From Hyaloperonospora brassicae (Eukaryota; Oomycota; Peronosporomycetes; Peronosporales; Peronosporaceae): a stretch of DNA of 64,000 bases. The notes under the pieces were generated by a model that was not told the origin of the DNA, ran no database searches, and was given only the letters and a program-made list of their open reading frames with translations. A program made the position numbers and the translations under genes. Each line of letters opens with the position of its first letter. Position 1 is the stretch's first letter. This document shows positions 1 to 9,950 of the stretch, piece after piece. The stretch spans positions 1 to 64,000 of the forward strand of contig CANTFL010001481.1 of the NCBI GenBank assembly GCA_947650285.1, given 5' to 3'.

Positions 1-141
1 GATATTCCTGTCAGAGTCATCGATATCGTTGCCGACGCAGGATCAAGAACGAAGGCTGGTATGTACTGGTTTTGTAGCGTGTGAGCTTGATTGTTTGGTG
101 TGTGCTGCATTTGATGGTGGATGGCGCAATGGTGCTGTGAA

Positions 142-213
142 GCCCCTATAGCTCAGTGGTAGAGCACTCGCTTCGTAAGCGAAAGGTCGGTGGTTCGATC
201 CCGCCTGGGGGCT
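142..213 (+). tRNA. tRNA-Thr (anticodon CGU), unit 1
   Basis: The 72-nt sequence folds as a cloverleaf. The acceptor stem is GCCCCTA with TGGGGGC, the D arm GCTC/GAGC, the anticodon loop TTCGTAA with anticodon CGT, and the T arm GGTGG-TTCGATC-CCGCC; the discriminator base is T. It decodes ACG threonine codons in cytosolic translation. The A box (TAGCTCAGTGG) and B box (GGTTCGATCCC) fit RNA polymerase III internal promoters, and no intron is present. The bottom pair of the anticodon stem, C27-A43, is a mismatch in every copy. The gene converges on the tRNA-Trp gene 393 bp downstream. There is no run of four or more T until 162 nt past the gene. Confidence 0.93.
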
Positions 214-374
214 CTTCCTATGCTCCCGAGCACTGGTTCGTTTGCTTGTTCCTTTGTAGGACTATTCACCACCATTAGGAGCTTACACAATCGACATCTT
301 CTTCCGAGTCGATCTTGCTCACTGGTTGTTGCGCTCGAGAGCCCGGTCATCAGTGAGTCGCTGAAATATTATCG

Positions 375-379
375 TTTTT
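375..379 (+). terminator. T5 run, first possible Pol III terminator after tRNA-Thr
   Basis: This is the first run of at least four T downstream of tRNA-Thr; equivalents lie 233 nt after each tRNA-Thr start (for example 1262-1266). It implies a trailer of about 160 nt, long for a tRNA precursor. Weaker signals such as CTTCCT just after the gene could terminate earlier. Functional use is inference. Confidence 0.4.
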
Positions 380-564
380 CCAAGCAGCGCCTTTTCACCA
401 ATCAATCGAATAGGGAGAGATAGCGAGTCTCGTTGCTATGCACACTTTTCTATGTGTATATCGTCGACGTCATAGCATCGTTTCGTACGCTGTCGACAAA
501 ATGTGCTGTGTACAGTACTGCTGCAATACACTTTAGCTAGCACCCGGTAGTGTGACCGGATTGT

Positions 565-568
565 AAAA
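565..568 (-). terminator. T4 run, candidate Pol III terminator of tRNA-Trp (units 1-5 only)
   Basis: Plus-strand AAAA gives TTTT on the minus strand 38 nt past the tRNA-Trp 3' end. Copies are at 1452-1455, 2346-2349, 3240-3243 and 4132-4135. In units 6-11 the run reads AAGA, and the next T4 is in GTCGACAAAATG (498-501 in unit 1 numbering). Confidence 0.5.
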
Positions 569-606
569 GGTCTTGATGCGCCAGTGCATAAACAAGGATG
601 GCGTGA

Positions 607-678
607 TGAGGGAAGAGGGGATCGAACCCCCGACCGCTGGGTCTGGAATCCAGCGCTCTACCACTGAGCTATTCCCCC
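607..678 (-). tRNA. tRNA-Trp (anticodon CCA), unit 1
   Basis: Read on the minus strand, the 72 nt fold with acceptor GGGGGAA/TTCCCTC, D arm GCTC/GAGC, anticodon loop TTCCAGA with anticodon CCA, T arm GGGGG-TTCGATC-CCCTC and discriminator A. CCA reads the single tryptophan codon UGG. G1-C72 and A73 agree with eukaryotic tRNA-Trp. The A and B boxes match Pol III consensus and there is no intron. The pair closing the anticodon loop, A31-C39, is a mismatch in all eleven copies. The D arm and much of the T arm are shared with the neighbouring tRNA-Thr. Shifting the loop by one to read TCC (Gly) breaks the stem, so Trp is preferred. The Pol III terminator candidate is the T4 formed by 565-568. Confidence 0.9.
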
Positions 679-700
679 ACTGCGGGTCACAACAAACGAT

Positions 701-735
701 ACCACAACAACCAATCAATAACCACAATAACCACA
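701..735 (+). repeat. Unit-specific microsatellite between tRNA-Trp and the next tRNA-Thr (unit 1 copy)
   Basis: An AC-rich run of CAACAAC and CAATAACCA pieces sits 23 nt upstream of the tRNA-Trp 5' end. Copies begin at 701, 1588, 2482, 3376, 4268, 5161, 6055, 6955, 7849, 8743 and 9632, with lengths 35, 42, 42, 40, 41, 42, 48, 42, 42, 37 and 49 bp. The exact order of pieces differs between most units. It lies in the divergent spacer shared by the two tRNA 5' ends. Confidence 0.9.
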
Positions 736-1028
736 GTTACGCGCATTGCGGCACGCAAGAAAACGCACCGAAACCATACTAGCCACCCTTAAGTAGCCAT
801 GACTTGCTTGGCGCGCCGACTTAGCTATTGAGACGGTCCACCCTGCGTCAAATCCTTCCTATCGATGTTACACGTCGGTGAGCATTTGATATTCCTGTCA
901 GAGTCATCGATATCGTTGCCGACGCAGGATCAAGAACGAAGGCTGGTATGTACTGGTTTTGTAGCGTGTGAGCTTGATTGTTTGGTGTGTGCTGCATTTG
1001 ATGGTGGATGGCGCAATGGTGCTGTGAA

Positions 1029-1100
1029 GCCCCTATAGCTCAGTGGTAGAGCACTCGCTTCGTAAGCGAAAGGTCGGTGGTTCGATCCCGCCTGGGGGCT
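1029..1100 (+). tRNA. tRNA-Thr (CGU), unit 2
   Basis: Base-for-base the same mature sequence as the unit 1 gene. The base 14 nt upstream lies in GGCGCAATGG here, while several other units have GGCACAATGG. Confidence 0.93.
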
Positions 1101-1493
1101 CTTCCTATGCTCCCGAGCACTGGTTCGTTTGCTTGTTCCTTTGTAGGACTATTCACCACCATTAGGAGCTTACACAATCGACATCTTCTTCCGAGTCGAT
1201 CTTGCTCACTGGTTGTTGCGCTCGAGAGCCCGGTCATCAGTGAGTCGCTGAAATATTATCGTTTTTCCAAGCAGCGCCTTTTCACCAATCAATCGAATAG
1301 GGAGAGATAGCGAGTCTCGTTGCTATGCACACTTTTCTATGTGTATATCGTCGACGTCATAGCATCGTTTCGTACGCTGTCGACAAAATGTGCTGTGTAC
1401 AGTACTGCTGCAATACACTTTAGCTAGCACCCGGTAGTGTGACCGGATTGTAAAAGGTCTTGATGCGCCAGTGCATAAACAAGGATGGCGTGA

Positions 1494-1565
1494 TGAGGGA
1501 AGAGGGGATCGAACCCCCGACCGCTGGGTCTGGAATCCAGCGCTCTACCACTGAGCTATTCCCCC
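1494..1565 (-). tRNA. tRNA-Trp (CCA), unit 2
   Basis: Same mature sequence as unit 1. The downstream T4 terminator candidate is present at 1452-1455 (minus strand). The upstream flank has ACACGAT where other units have AAACGAT. Confidence 0.9.
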
Positions 1566-1922
1566 ACTGCGGGTCACAACACACGATACCACAACAACCT
1601 CAACAACATCAATAACCACAATAACCACAGTTACGCGCATTGCGGCACGCAAGAAAACGCACCGAAACCATACTAGCCACCCTTAAGTAGCCATGACTTG
1701 CTTGGCGCGCCGACTTAGCTATTGAGACGGTCCACCCTGCGTCAAATCCTTCCTATCGATGTTACACGTCGGTGAGCATTTGATATTCCTGTCAGAGTCA
1801 TCGATATCGTTGCCGACGCAGGATCAAGAACGAAGGCTGGTATGTACTGGTTTTGTAGCGTGTGAGCTTGATTGTTTGGTGTGTGCTGCATTTGATGGTG
1901 GATGGCACAATGGTGCTGTGAA

Positions 1923-1994
1923 GCCCCTATAGCTCAGTGGTAGAGCACTCGCTTCGTAAGCGAAAGGTCGGTGGTTCGATCCCGCCTGGGGGCT
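1923..1994 (+). tRNA. tRNA-Thr (CGU), unit 3
   Basis: Same mature sequence; upstream flank is the GGCACAATGG variant. Confidence 0.93.
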
Positions 1995-2387
1995 CTTCCT
2001 ATGCTCCCGAGCACTGGTTCGTTTGCTTGTTCCTTTGTAGGACTATTCACCACCATTAGGAGCTTACACAATCGACATCTTCTTCCGAGTCGATCTTGCT
2101 CACTGGTTGTTGCGCTCGAGAGCCCGGTCATCAGTGAGTCGCTGAAATATTATCGTTTTTCCAAGCAGCGCCTTTTCACCAATCAATCGAATAGGGAGAG
2201 ATAGCGAGTCTCGTTGCTATGCACACTTTTCTATGTGTATATCGTCGACGTCATAGCATCGTTTCGTACGCTGTCGACAAAATGTGCTGTGTACAGTACT
2301 GCTGCAATACACTTTAGCTAGCACCCGGTAGTGTGACCGGATTGTAAAAGGTCTTGATGCGCCAGTGCATAAACAAGGATGGCGTGA

Positions 2388-2459
2388 TGAGGGAAGAGGG
2401 GATCGAACCCCCGACCGCTGGGTCTGGAATCCAGCGCTCTACCACTGAGCTATTCCCCC
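2388..2459 (-). tRNA. tRNA-Trp (CCA), unit 3
   Basis: Same mature sequence; T4 terminator candidate at 2346-2349. Confidence 0.9.
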
Positions 2460-2816
2460 ACTGCGGGTCACAACAAACGATACCACAACAACCTCAACAA
2501 CCACAATAACCACAATAACCACAGTTACGCGCATTGCGGCACGCAAGAAAACGCACCGAAACCATACTAGCCACCCTTAAGTAGCCATGACTTGCTTGGC
2601 GCGCCGACTTAGCTATTGAGACGGTCCACCCTGCGTCAAATCCTTCCTATCGATGTTACACGTCGGTGAGCATTTGATATTCCTGTCAGAGTCATCGATA
2701 TCGTTGCCGACGCAGGATCAAGAACGAAGGCTGGTATGTACTGGTTTTGTAGCGTGTGAGCTTGATTGTTTGGTGTGTGCTGCATTTGATGGTGGATGGC
2801 GCAATGGTGCTGTGAA

Positions 2817-2888
2817 GCCCCTATAGCTCAGTGGTAGAGCACTCGCTTCGTAAGCGAAAGGTCGGTGGTTCGATCCCGCCTGGGGGCT
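2817..2888 (+). tRNA. tRNA-Thr (CGU), unit 4
   Basis: Same mature sequence; upstream flank returns to the GGCGCAATGG variant seen in units 1 and 2. Confidence 0.93.
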
Positions 2889-3281
2889 CTTCCTATGCTC
2901 CCGAGCACTGGTTCGTTTGCTTGTTCCTTTGTAGGACTATTCACCACCATTAGGAGCTTACACAATCGACATCTTCTTCCGAGTCGATCTTGCTCACTGG
3001 TTGTTGCGCTCGAGAGCCCGGTCATCAGTGAGTCGCTGAAATATTATCGTTTTTCCAAGCAGCGCCTTTTCACCAATCAATCGAATAGGGAGAGATAGCG
3101 AGTCTCGTTGCTATGCACACTTTTCTATGTGTATATCGTCGACGTCATAGCATCGTTTCGTACGCTGTCGACAAAATGTGCTGTGTACAGTACTGCTGCA
3201 ATACACTTTAGCTAGCACCCGGTAGTGTGACCGGATTGTAAAAGGTCTTGATGCGCCAGTGCATAAACAAGGATGGCGTGA

Positions 3282-3353
3282 TGAGGGAAGAGGGGATCGA
3301 ACCCCCGACCGCTGGGTCTGGAATCCAGCGCTCTACCACTGAGCTATTCCCCC
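3282..3353 (-). tRNA. tRNA-Trp (CCA), unit 4
   Basis: Same mature sequence; T4 terminator candidate at 3240-3243. Confidence 0.9.
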
Positions 3354-3708
3354 ACTGCGGGTCACAACAAACGATACCACAACAACCTCAACAAACAGTA
3401 ACCACAATAACCACAGTTACGCGCATTGCGGCACGCAAGAAAACGCACCGAAACCATACTAGCCACCCTTAAGTAGCCATGACTTGCTTGGCGCGCCGAC
3501 TTAGCTATTGAGACGGTCCACCCTGCGTCAAATCCTTCCTATCGATGTTACACGTCGGTGAGCATTTGATATTCCTGTCAGAGTCATCGATATCGTTGCC
3601 GACGCAGGATCAAGAACGAAGGCTGGTATGTACTGGTTTTGTAGCGTGTGAGCTTGATTGTTTGGTGTGTGCTGCATTTGATGGTGGATGGCACAATGGT
3701 GCTGTGAA

Positions 3709-3780
3709 GCCCCTATAGCTCAGTGGTAGAGCACTCGCTTCGTAAGCGAAAGGTCGGTGGTTCGATCCCGCCTGGGGGCT
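3709..3780 (+). tRNA. tRNA-Thr (CGU), unit 5
   Basis: Same mature sequence; GGCACAATGG upstream variant, as in all later units. Confidence 0.93.
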
Positions 3781-4173
3781 CTTCCTATGCTCCCGAGCAC
3801 TGGTTCGTTTGCTTGTTCCTTTGTAGGACTATTCACCACCATTAGGAGCTTACACAATCGACATCTTCTTCCGAGTCGATCTTGCTCACTGGTTGTTGCG
3901 CTCGAGAGCCCGGTCATCAGTGAGTCGCTGAAATATTATCGTTTTTCCAAGCAGCGCCTTTTCACCAATCAATCGAATAGGGAGAGATAGCGAGTCTCGT
4001 TGCTATGCACACTTTTCTATGTGTATATCGTCGACGTCATAGCATCGTTTCGTACGCTGTCGACAAAATGTGCTGTGTACAGTACTGCTGCAATACACTT
4101 TAGCTAGCACCCGGTAGTGTGACCGGATTGTAAAAGGTCTTGATGCGCCAGTGCATAAACAAGGATGGCGTGA

Positions 4174-4245
4174 TGAGGGAAGAGGGGATCGAACCCCCGA
4201 CCGCTGGGTCTGGAATCCAGCGCTCTACCACTGAGCTATTCCCCC
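4174..4245 (-). tRNA. tRNA-Trp (CCA), unit 5
   Basis: Same mature sequence. This is the last unit that keeps the near T4 terminator candidate (4132-4135). Confidence 0.9.
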
Positions 4246-4601
4246 ACTGCGGGTCACAACAAACGATACCACAACAACCTCAACAACTCAATAACCACAA
4301 TAACCACAGTTACGCGCATTGCGGCACGCAAGAAAACGCACCGAAACCATACTAGCCACCCTTAAGTAGCCATGACTTGCTTGGCGCGCCGACTTAGCTA
4401 TTGAGACGGTCCACCCTGCGTCAAATCCTTCCTATCGATGTTACACGTCGGTGAGCATTTGATATTCCTGTCAGAGTCATCGATATCGTTGCCGACGCAG
4501 GATCAAGAACGAAGGCTGGTATGTACTGGTTTTGTAGCGTGTGAGCTTGATTGTTTGGTGTGTGCTGCATTTGATGGTGGATGGCACAATGGTGCTGTGA
4601 A

Positions 4602-4673
4602 GCCCCTATAGCTCAGTGGTAGAGCACTCGCTTCGTAAGCGAAAGGTCGGTGGTTCGATCCCGCCTGGGGGCT
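4602..4673 (+). tRNA. tRNA-Thr (CGU), unit 6
   Basis: Same mature sequence and 3' flank as units 1-5. Confidence 0.93.
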
Positions 4674-5066
4674 CTTCCTATGCTCCCGAGCACTGGTTCG
4701 TTTGCTTGTTCCTTTGTAGGACTATTCACCACCATTAGGAGCTTACACAATCGACATCTTCTTCCGAGTCGATCTTGCTCACTGGTTGTTGCGCTCGAGA
4801 GCCCGGTCATCAGTGAGTCGCTGAAATATTATCGTTTTTCCAAGCAGCGCCTTTTCACCAATCAATCGAATAGGGAGAGATAGCGAGTCTCGTTGCTATG
4901 CACACTTTTCTATGTGTATATCGTCGACGTCATAGCATCGTTTCGTACGCTGTCGACAAAATGTGCTGTGTACAGTACTGCTGCAATACACTTTAGCTAG
5001 CACCCGGCAGTGTGACCGGATTGTAAGAGGTCTTGACGCGCCAGTGCATAAACAAGGATGGCGTGA

Positions 5067-5138
5067 TGAGGGAAGAGGGGATCGAACCCCCGACCGCTGG
5101 GTCTGGAATCCAGCGCTCTACCACTGAGCTATTCCCCC
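5067..5138 (-). tRNA. tRNA-Trp (CCA), unit 6
   Basis: Same mature sequence. This is the first unit where the trailer reads TTGTAAGAGG instead of TTGTAAAAGG on the plus strand, so the near T4 is lost. The next minus-strand T4 is about 105 nt past the gene. Confidence 0.9.
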
Positions 5139-5495
5139 ACTGCGGGTCACAACAAACGATACCACAACAACCTCAACAACCACAATAACCACAATAACCA
5201 CAGTTACGCGCATTGCGGCACGCAAGAAAACGCACCGAAACCATACTAGCCACCCTTAAGTAGCCATGACTTGCTTGGCGCGCCGACTTAGCTATTGAGA
5301 CGGTCCACCCTGCGTCAAATCCTTCCTATCGATGTTACACGTCGGTGAGCATTTGATATTCCTGTCAGAGTCATCGATATCGTTGCCGACGCAGGATCAA
5401 GAACGAAGGCTGGTATGTACTGGTTTTGTAGCGTGTGAGCTTGATTGTTTGGTGTGTGCTGCATTTGATGGTGGATGGCACAATGGTGCTGTGAA

Positions 5496-5567
5496 GCCCC
5501 TATAGCTCAGTGGTAGAGCACTCGCTTCGTAAGCGAAAGGTCGGTGGTTCGATCCCGCCTGGGGGCT
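5496..5567 (+). tRNA. tRNA-Thr (CGU), unit 7
   Basis: Same mature sequence; last unit with the CACCACCATTAGGAGC 3' flank. Confidence 0.93.
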
Positions 5568-5960
5568 CTTCCTATGCTCCCGAGCACTGGTTCGTTTGCT
5601 TGTTCCTTTGTAGGACTATTCACCACCATTAGGAGCTTACACAATCGACATCTTCTTCCGAGTCGATCTTGCTCACTGGTTGTTGCGCTCGAGAGCCCGG
5701 TCATCAGTGAGTCGCTGAAATATTATCGTTTTTCCAAGCAGCGCCTTTTCACCAATCAATCGAATAGGGAGAGATAGCGAGTCTCGTTGCTATGCACACT
5801 TTTCTATGTGTATATCGTCGACGTCATAGCATCGTTTCGTACGCTGTCGACAAAATGTGCTGTGTACAGTACTGCTGCAATACACTTTAGCTAGCACCCG
5901 GCAGTGTGACCGGATTGTAAGAGGTCTTGACGCGCCAGTGCATAAACAAGGATGGCGTGA

Positions 5961-6032
5961 TGAGGGAAGAGGGGATCGAACCCCCGACCGCTGGGTCTGG
6001 AATCCAGCGCTCTACCACTGAGCTATTCCCCC
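5961..6032 (-). tRNA. tRNA-Trp (CCA), unit 7
   Basis: Same mature sequence; near T4 lost as in unit 6. Confidence 0.9.
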
Positions 6033-6395
6033 ACTGCGGGTCACAACAAACGATACCACAACAACCTCAAAAACAGTAACCACAATAACCACAATAACCA
6101 CAGTTACGCGCATTGCGGCACGCAAGAAAACGCACCGAAACCATACTAGCCACCCTTAAGTAGCCATGACTTGCTTGGCGCGCCGACTTAGCTATTGAGA
6201 CGGTCCACCCTGCGTCAAATCCTTCCTATCGATGTTACACGTCGGTGAGCATTCGATAGTCCTGTCAGAGTCATCGATATCGTTGCCGACGCAGGATCAA
6301 GAACGAAGGCTGGTATGTACTGGTTTTGTAGCGTGTGAGCTTGATTGTTTGGTGTGTGCTGCATTTGATGGTGGATGGCACAATGGTGCTGTGAA

Positions 6396-6467
6396 GCCCC
6401 TATAGCTCAGTGGTAGAGCACTCGCTTCGTAAGCGAAAGGTCGGTGGTTCGATCCCGCCTGGGGGCT
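6396..6467 (+). tRNA. tRNA-Thr (CGU), unit 8
   Basis: Same mature sequence. The 3' flank changes to CTCCACCATTAGGAGATT, shared with units 9 and 10. Confidence 0.93.
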
Positions 6468-6860
6468 CTTCCTATGCTCCCGAGCACTGGTTCGTTTGCT
6501 TGTTCCTTTGTAGGACTATTCTCCACCATTAGGAGATTACACAATCGACATCTTCTTCCGAGTCGATCTTGCTCACTGGTTGTTGCACTCGAGAGCCCGG
6601 TCATCAGTGAGTCGCTGAAATATTATCGTTTTTCCAAGCAGCGCCTTTTCACCAATCAATCGAATAGGGAGAGATAGCGAGTCTCGTTGCTATGCACACT
6701 TTTCTATGTGTATATCGTCGACGTCATAGCATCGTTTCGTACGCTGTCGACAAAATGTGCTGTGTACAGTACTGCTGCAATACACTTTAGCTAGCACCCG
6801 GCAGTGTGACCGGATTGTAAGAGGTCTTGACGCGCCAGTGCATAAACAAGGATGGCGTGA

Positions 6861-6932
6861 TGAGGGAAGAGGGGATCGAACCCCCGACCGCTGGGTCTGG
6901 AATCCAGCGCTCTACCACTGAGCTATTCCCCC
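6861..6932 (-). tRNA. tRNA-Trp (CCA), unit 8
   Basis: Same mature sequence; near T4 lost. Confidence 0.9.
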
Positions 6933-7289
6933 ACTGCGGGTCACAACAAACGATACCACAACAACCTCAACAAACTCAGTAACCACAATAACCACAGTTA
7001 CGCGCATTGCGGCACGCAAGAAAACGCACCGAAACCATACTAGCCACCCTTAAGTAGCCATGACTTGCTTGGCGCGCCGACTTAGCTATTGAGACGGTCC
7101 ACCCTGCGTCAAATCCTTCCTATCGATGTTACACGTCGGTGAGCATTTGATATTCCTGTCAGAGTCATCGATATCGTTGCCGACGCAGGATCAAGAACGA
7201 AGGCTGGTATGTACTGGTTTTGTAGCGTGTGAGCTTGATTGTTTGGTGTGTGCTGCATTTGATGGTGGATGGCACAATGGTGCTGTGAA

Positions 7290-7361
7290 GCCCCTATAGC
7301 TCAGTGGTAGAGCACTCGCTTCGTAAGCGAAAGGTCGGTGGTTCGATCCCGCCTGGGGGCT
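7290..7361 (+). tRNA. tRNA-Thr (CGU), unit 9
   Basis: Same mature sequence; 3' flank of the unit 8 type. Confidence 0.93.
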
Positions 7362-7754
7362 CTTCCTATGCTCCCGAGCACTGGTTCGTTTGCTTGTTCC
7401 TTTGTAGGACTATTCTCCACCATTAGGAGATTACACAATCGACATCTTCTTCCGAGTCGATCTTGCTCACTGGTTGTTGCACTCGAGAGCCCGGTCATCA
7501 GTGAGTCGCTGAAATATTATCGTTTTTCCAAGCAGCGCCTTTTCACCAATCAATCGAATAGGGAGAGATAGCGAGTCTCGTTGCTATGCACACTTTTCTA
7601 TGTGTATATCGTCGACGTCATAGCATCGTTTCGTACGCTGTCGACAAAATGTGCTGTGTACAGTACTGCTGCAATACACTTTAGCTAGCACCCGGCAGTG
7701 TGACCGGATTGTAAGAGGTCTTGACGCGCCAGTGCATAAACAAGGATGGCGTGA

Positions 7755-7826
7755 TGAGGGAAGAGGGGATCGAACCCCCGACCGCTGGGTCTGGAATCCA
7801 GCGCTCTACCACTGAGCTATTCCCCC
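7755..7826 (-). tRNA. tRNA-Trp (CCA), unit 9
   Basis: Same mature sequence; near T4 lost. Confidence 0.9.
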
Positions 7827-8183
7827 ACTGCGGGTCACAACAAACGATACCACAACAACCTCAACAACCTCAATAACCACAATAACCACAGTTACGCGCA
7901 TTGCGGCACGCAAGAAAACGCACCGAAACCATACTAGCCACCCTTAAGTAGCCATGACTTGCTTGGCGCGCCGACTTAGCTATTGAGACGGTCCACCCTG
8001 CGTCAAATCCTTCCTATCGATGTTACACGTCGGTGAGCATTTGATATTCCTGTCAGAGTCATCGATATCGTTGCCGACGCAGGATCAAGAACGAAGGCTG
8101 GTATGTACTGGTTTTGTAGCGTGTGAGCTTGATTGTTTGGTGTGTGCTGCATTTGATGGTGGATGGCACAATGGTGCTGTGAA

Positions 8184-8255
8184 GCCCCTATAGCTCAGTG
8201 GTAGAGCACTCGCTTCGTAAGCGAAAGGTCGGTGGTTCGATCCCGCCTGGGGGCT
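8184..8255 (+). tRNA. tRNA-Thr (CGU), unit 10
   Basis: Same mature sequence; 3' flank of the unit 8 type. Confidence 0.93.
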
Positions 8256-8648
8256 CTTCCTATGCTCCCGAGCACTGGTTCGTTTGCTTGTTCCTTTGTA
8301 GGACTATTCTCCACCATTAGGAGATTACACAATCGACATCTTCTTCCGAGTCGATCTTGCTCACTGGTTGTTGCACTCGAGAGCCCGGTCATCAGTGAGT
8401 CGCTGAAATATTATCGTTTTTCCAAGCAGCGCCTTTTCACCAATCAATCGAATAGGGAGAGATAGCGAGTCTCGTTGCTATGCACACTTTTCTATGTGTA
8501 TATCGTCGACGTCATAGCATCGTTTCGTACGCTGTCGACAAAATGTGCTGTGTACAGTACTGCTGCAATACACTTTAGCTAGCACCCGGCAGTGTGACCT
8601 GATTGTAAGAGGTCTTGACGCGCCAGTGCATAAACAAGGATGGCGTGA

Positions 8649-8720
8649 TGAGGGAAGAGGGGATCGAACCCCCGACCGCTGGGTCTGGAATCCAGCGCTC
8701 TACCACTGAGCTATTCCCCC
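8649..8720 (-). tRNA. tRNA-Trp (CCA), unit 10
   Basis: Same mature sequence; near T4 lost. A further trailer change (GTGACCTGATTG for GTGACCGGATTG) is shared only with unit 11. Confidence 0.9.
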
Positions 8721-9072
8721 ACTGCGGGTCACAACAAACGATACCACAACAACCTCAATCAATAACCACAATAACCACAGTTACGCGCATTGCGGCACGC
8801 AAGAAAACGCACCGAAACCATACTAGCCACCCTTAAGTAGCCATGACTTGCTTGGCGCGCCGACTTAGCTATTGAGACGGTCCACCCTGCGTCAAATCCT
8901 TCCTATCGATGTTACACGTCGGTGAGCATTCGATAGTCCTGTCAGAGTCATCGATATCGTTGCCGACGCAGGATCAAGAACGAAGGCTGGTATGTACTGG
9001 TTTTGTAGCGTGTGAGCTTGATTGTTTGGTGTGTGCTGCATTTGATGGTGGATGGCACAATGGTGCTGTGAA

Positions 9073-9144
9073 GCCCCTATAGCTCAGTGGTAGAGCACTC
9101 GCTTCGTAAGCGAAAGGTCGGTGGTTCGATCCCGCCTGGGGGCT
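9073..9144 (+). tRNA. tRNA-Thr (CGU), unit 11
   Basis: Same mature sequence. The 3' flank is a mosaic: CTCCACC as in units 8-10 but AGGAGCTT as in units 1-7. Confidence 0.93.
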
Positions 9145-9537
9145 CTTCCTATGCTCCCGAGCACTGGTTCGTTTGCTTGTTCCTTTGTAGGACTATTCTC
9201 CACCATTAGGAGCTTACACAATCGACATCTTCTTCCGAGTCGATCTTGCTCACTGGTTGTTGCACTCGAGAGCCCGGTCATCAGTGAGTCGCTGAAATAT
9301 TATCGTTTTTCCAAGCAGCGCCTTTTCACCAATCAATCGAATAGGGAGAGATAGCGAGTCTCGTTGCTATGCACACTTTTCTATGTGTATATCGTCGACG
9401 TCATAGCATCGTTTCGTACGCTGTCGACAAAATGTGCTGTGTACAGTACTGCTGCAATACACTTTAGCTAGCACCCGGCAGTGTGACCTGATTGTAAGAG
9501 GTCTTGACGCGCCAGTGCATAAACAAGGATGGCGTGA

Positions 9538-9609
9538 TGAGGGAAGAGGGGATCGAACCCCCGACCGCTGGGTCTGGAATCCAGCGCTCTACCACTGAGC
9601 TATTCCCCC
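9538..9609 (-). tRNA. tRNA-Trp (CCA), unit 11
   Basis: Same mature sequence; near T4 lost; trailer as in unit 10. It is the last tRNA gene of the array, since the twelfth unit is cut before its tRNA-Thr. Confidence 0.9.
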
Positions 9610-9832
9610 ACTGCGGGTCACAACAAACGATACCACAACAACCTCAAAAATCAGTAACCACAATAACCACAATAACCACAGTTACGCGCATTGCGGCACG
9701 CAAGAAAACGCACCGAAACCATACTAGCCACCCTTAAGTAGCCATGACTTGCTTGGCGCGCCGACTTAGCTATTGAGACGGTCCACCCTGCGTCAAATCC
9801 TTCCTATCGATGTTACACGTCGGTGAGCATTC

Positions 9833-9950
9833 GATATTCCTGTCAGAGTCATCGATATCGTTGCCGACGCAGGATCAAGAACGAAGGCTGGTATGTACTG
9901 GTTTTGTAGCGTGTGAGCTTGATTGTTTGGTGTGTGCTGCATTTGATGGT
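9833..9950. repeat. Truncated twelfth tRNA-array unit
   Basis: The sequence follows the unit consensus to GCATTTGATGGT and then changes abruptly to ACTTTTACGAGC, where intact units continue GGATGGC. The cut is about 25 bp before the expected tRNA-Thr gene. Confidence 0.9.

Larger units (their letters stand above)
1..9950. repeat. Tandem array of tRNA-Thr/tRNA-Trp units (11 full + 1 partial)
   Basis: Taking GATATTCCTGTCAGAG (or GATAGTCCTG in two units) as the unit start, units begin at 1, 888, 1782, 2676, 3568, 4461, 5355, 6255, 7149, 8043, 8932 and 9833; lengths are 887, 894, 894, 892, 893, 894, 900, 894, 894, 889 and 901 bp. The twelfth unit stops after 118 bp. Apart from a short microsatellite the units are almost identical. 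The tRNA-Thr to tRNA-Trp distance is constant (465 bp between their left edges), so all length change comes from the microsatellite. The left end lies outside the window. Tandem tRNA arrays with STR spacers are well known in Entamoeba, but the flanking elements here point to an oomycete. Confidence 0.97.

Noticed and set aside
153..423. Recurrent 65- and 77-codon ORFs over the tRNA-Thr genes, and 71-77-codon ORFs over tRNA-Trp
   Set aside because: They run through the tRNA genes on both strands and recur only because the unit recurs; their ends vary with the STR.
607..678. Reading the minus-strand tRNA as Gly (TCC)
   Set aside because: It needs the loop shifted by one base, which breaks the anticodon stem. 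Aligned with the tRNA-Thr gene the anticodon is CCA, and G1-C72/A73 suit Trp.
1..9950. tRNA-derived SINE array
   Set aside because: The units contain complete, foldable tRNAs of two types with stable spacing, and no SINE body, tail or target duplications.
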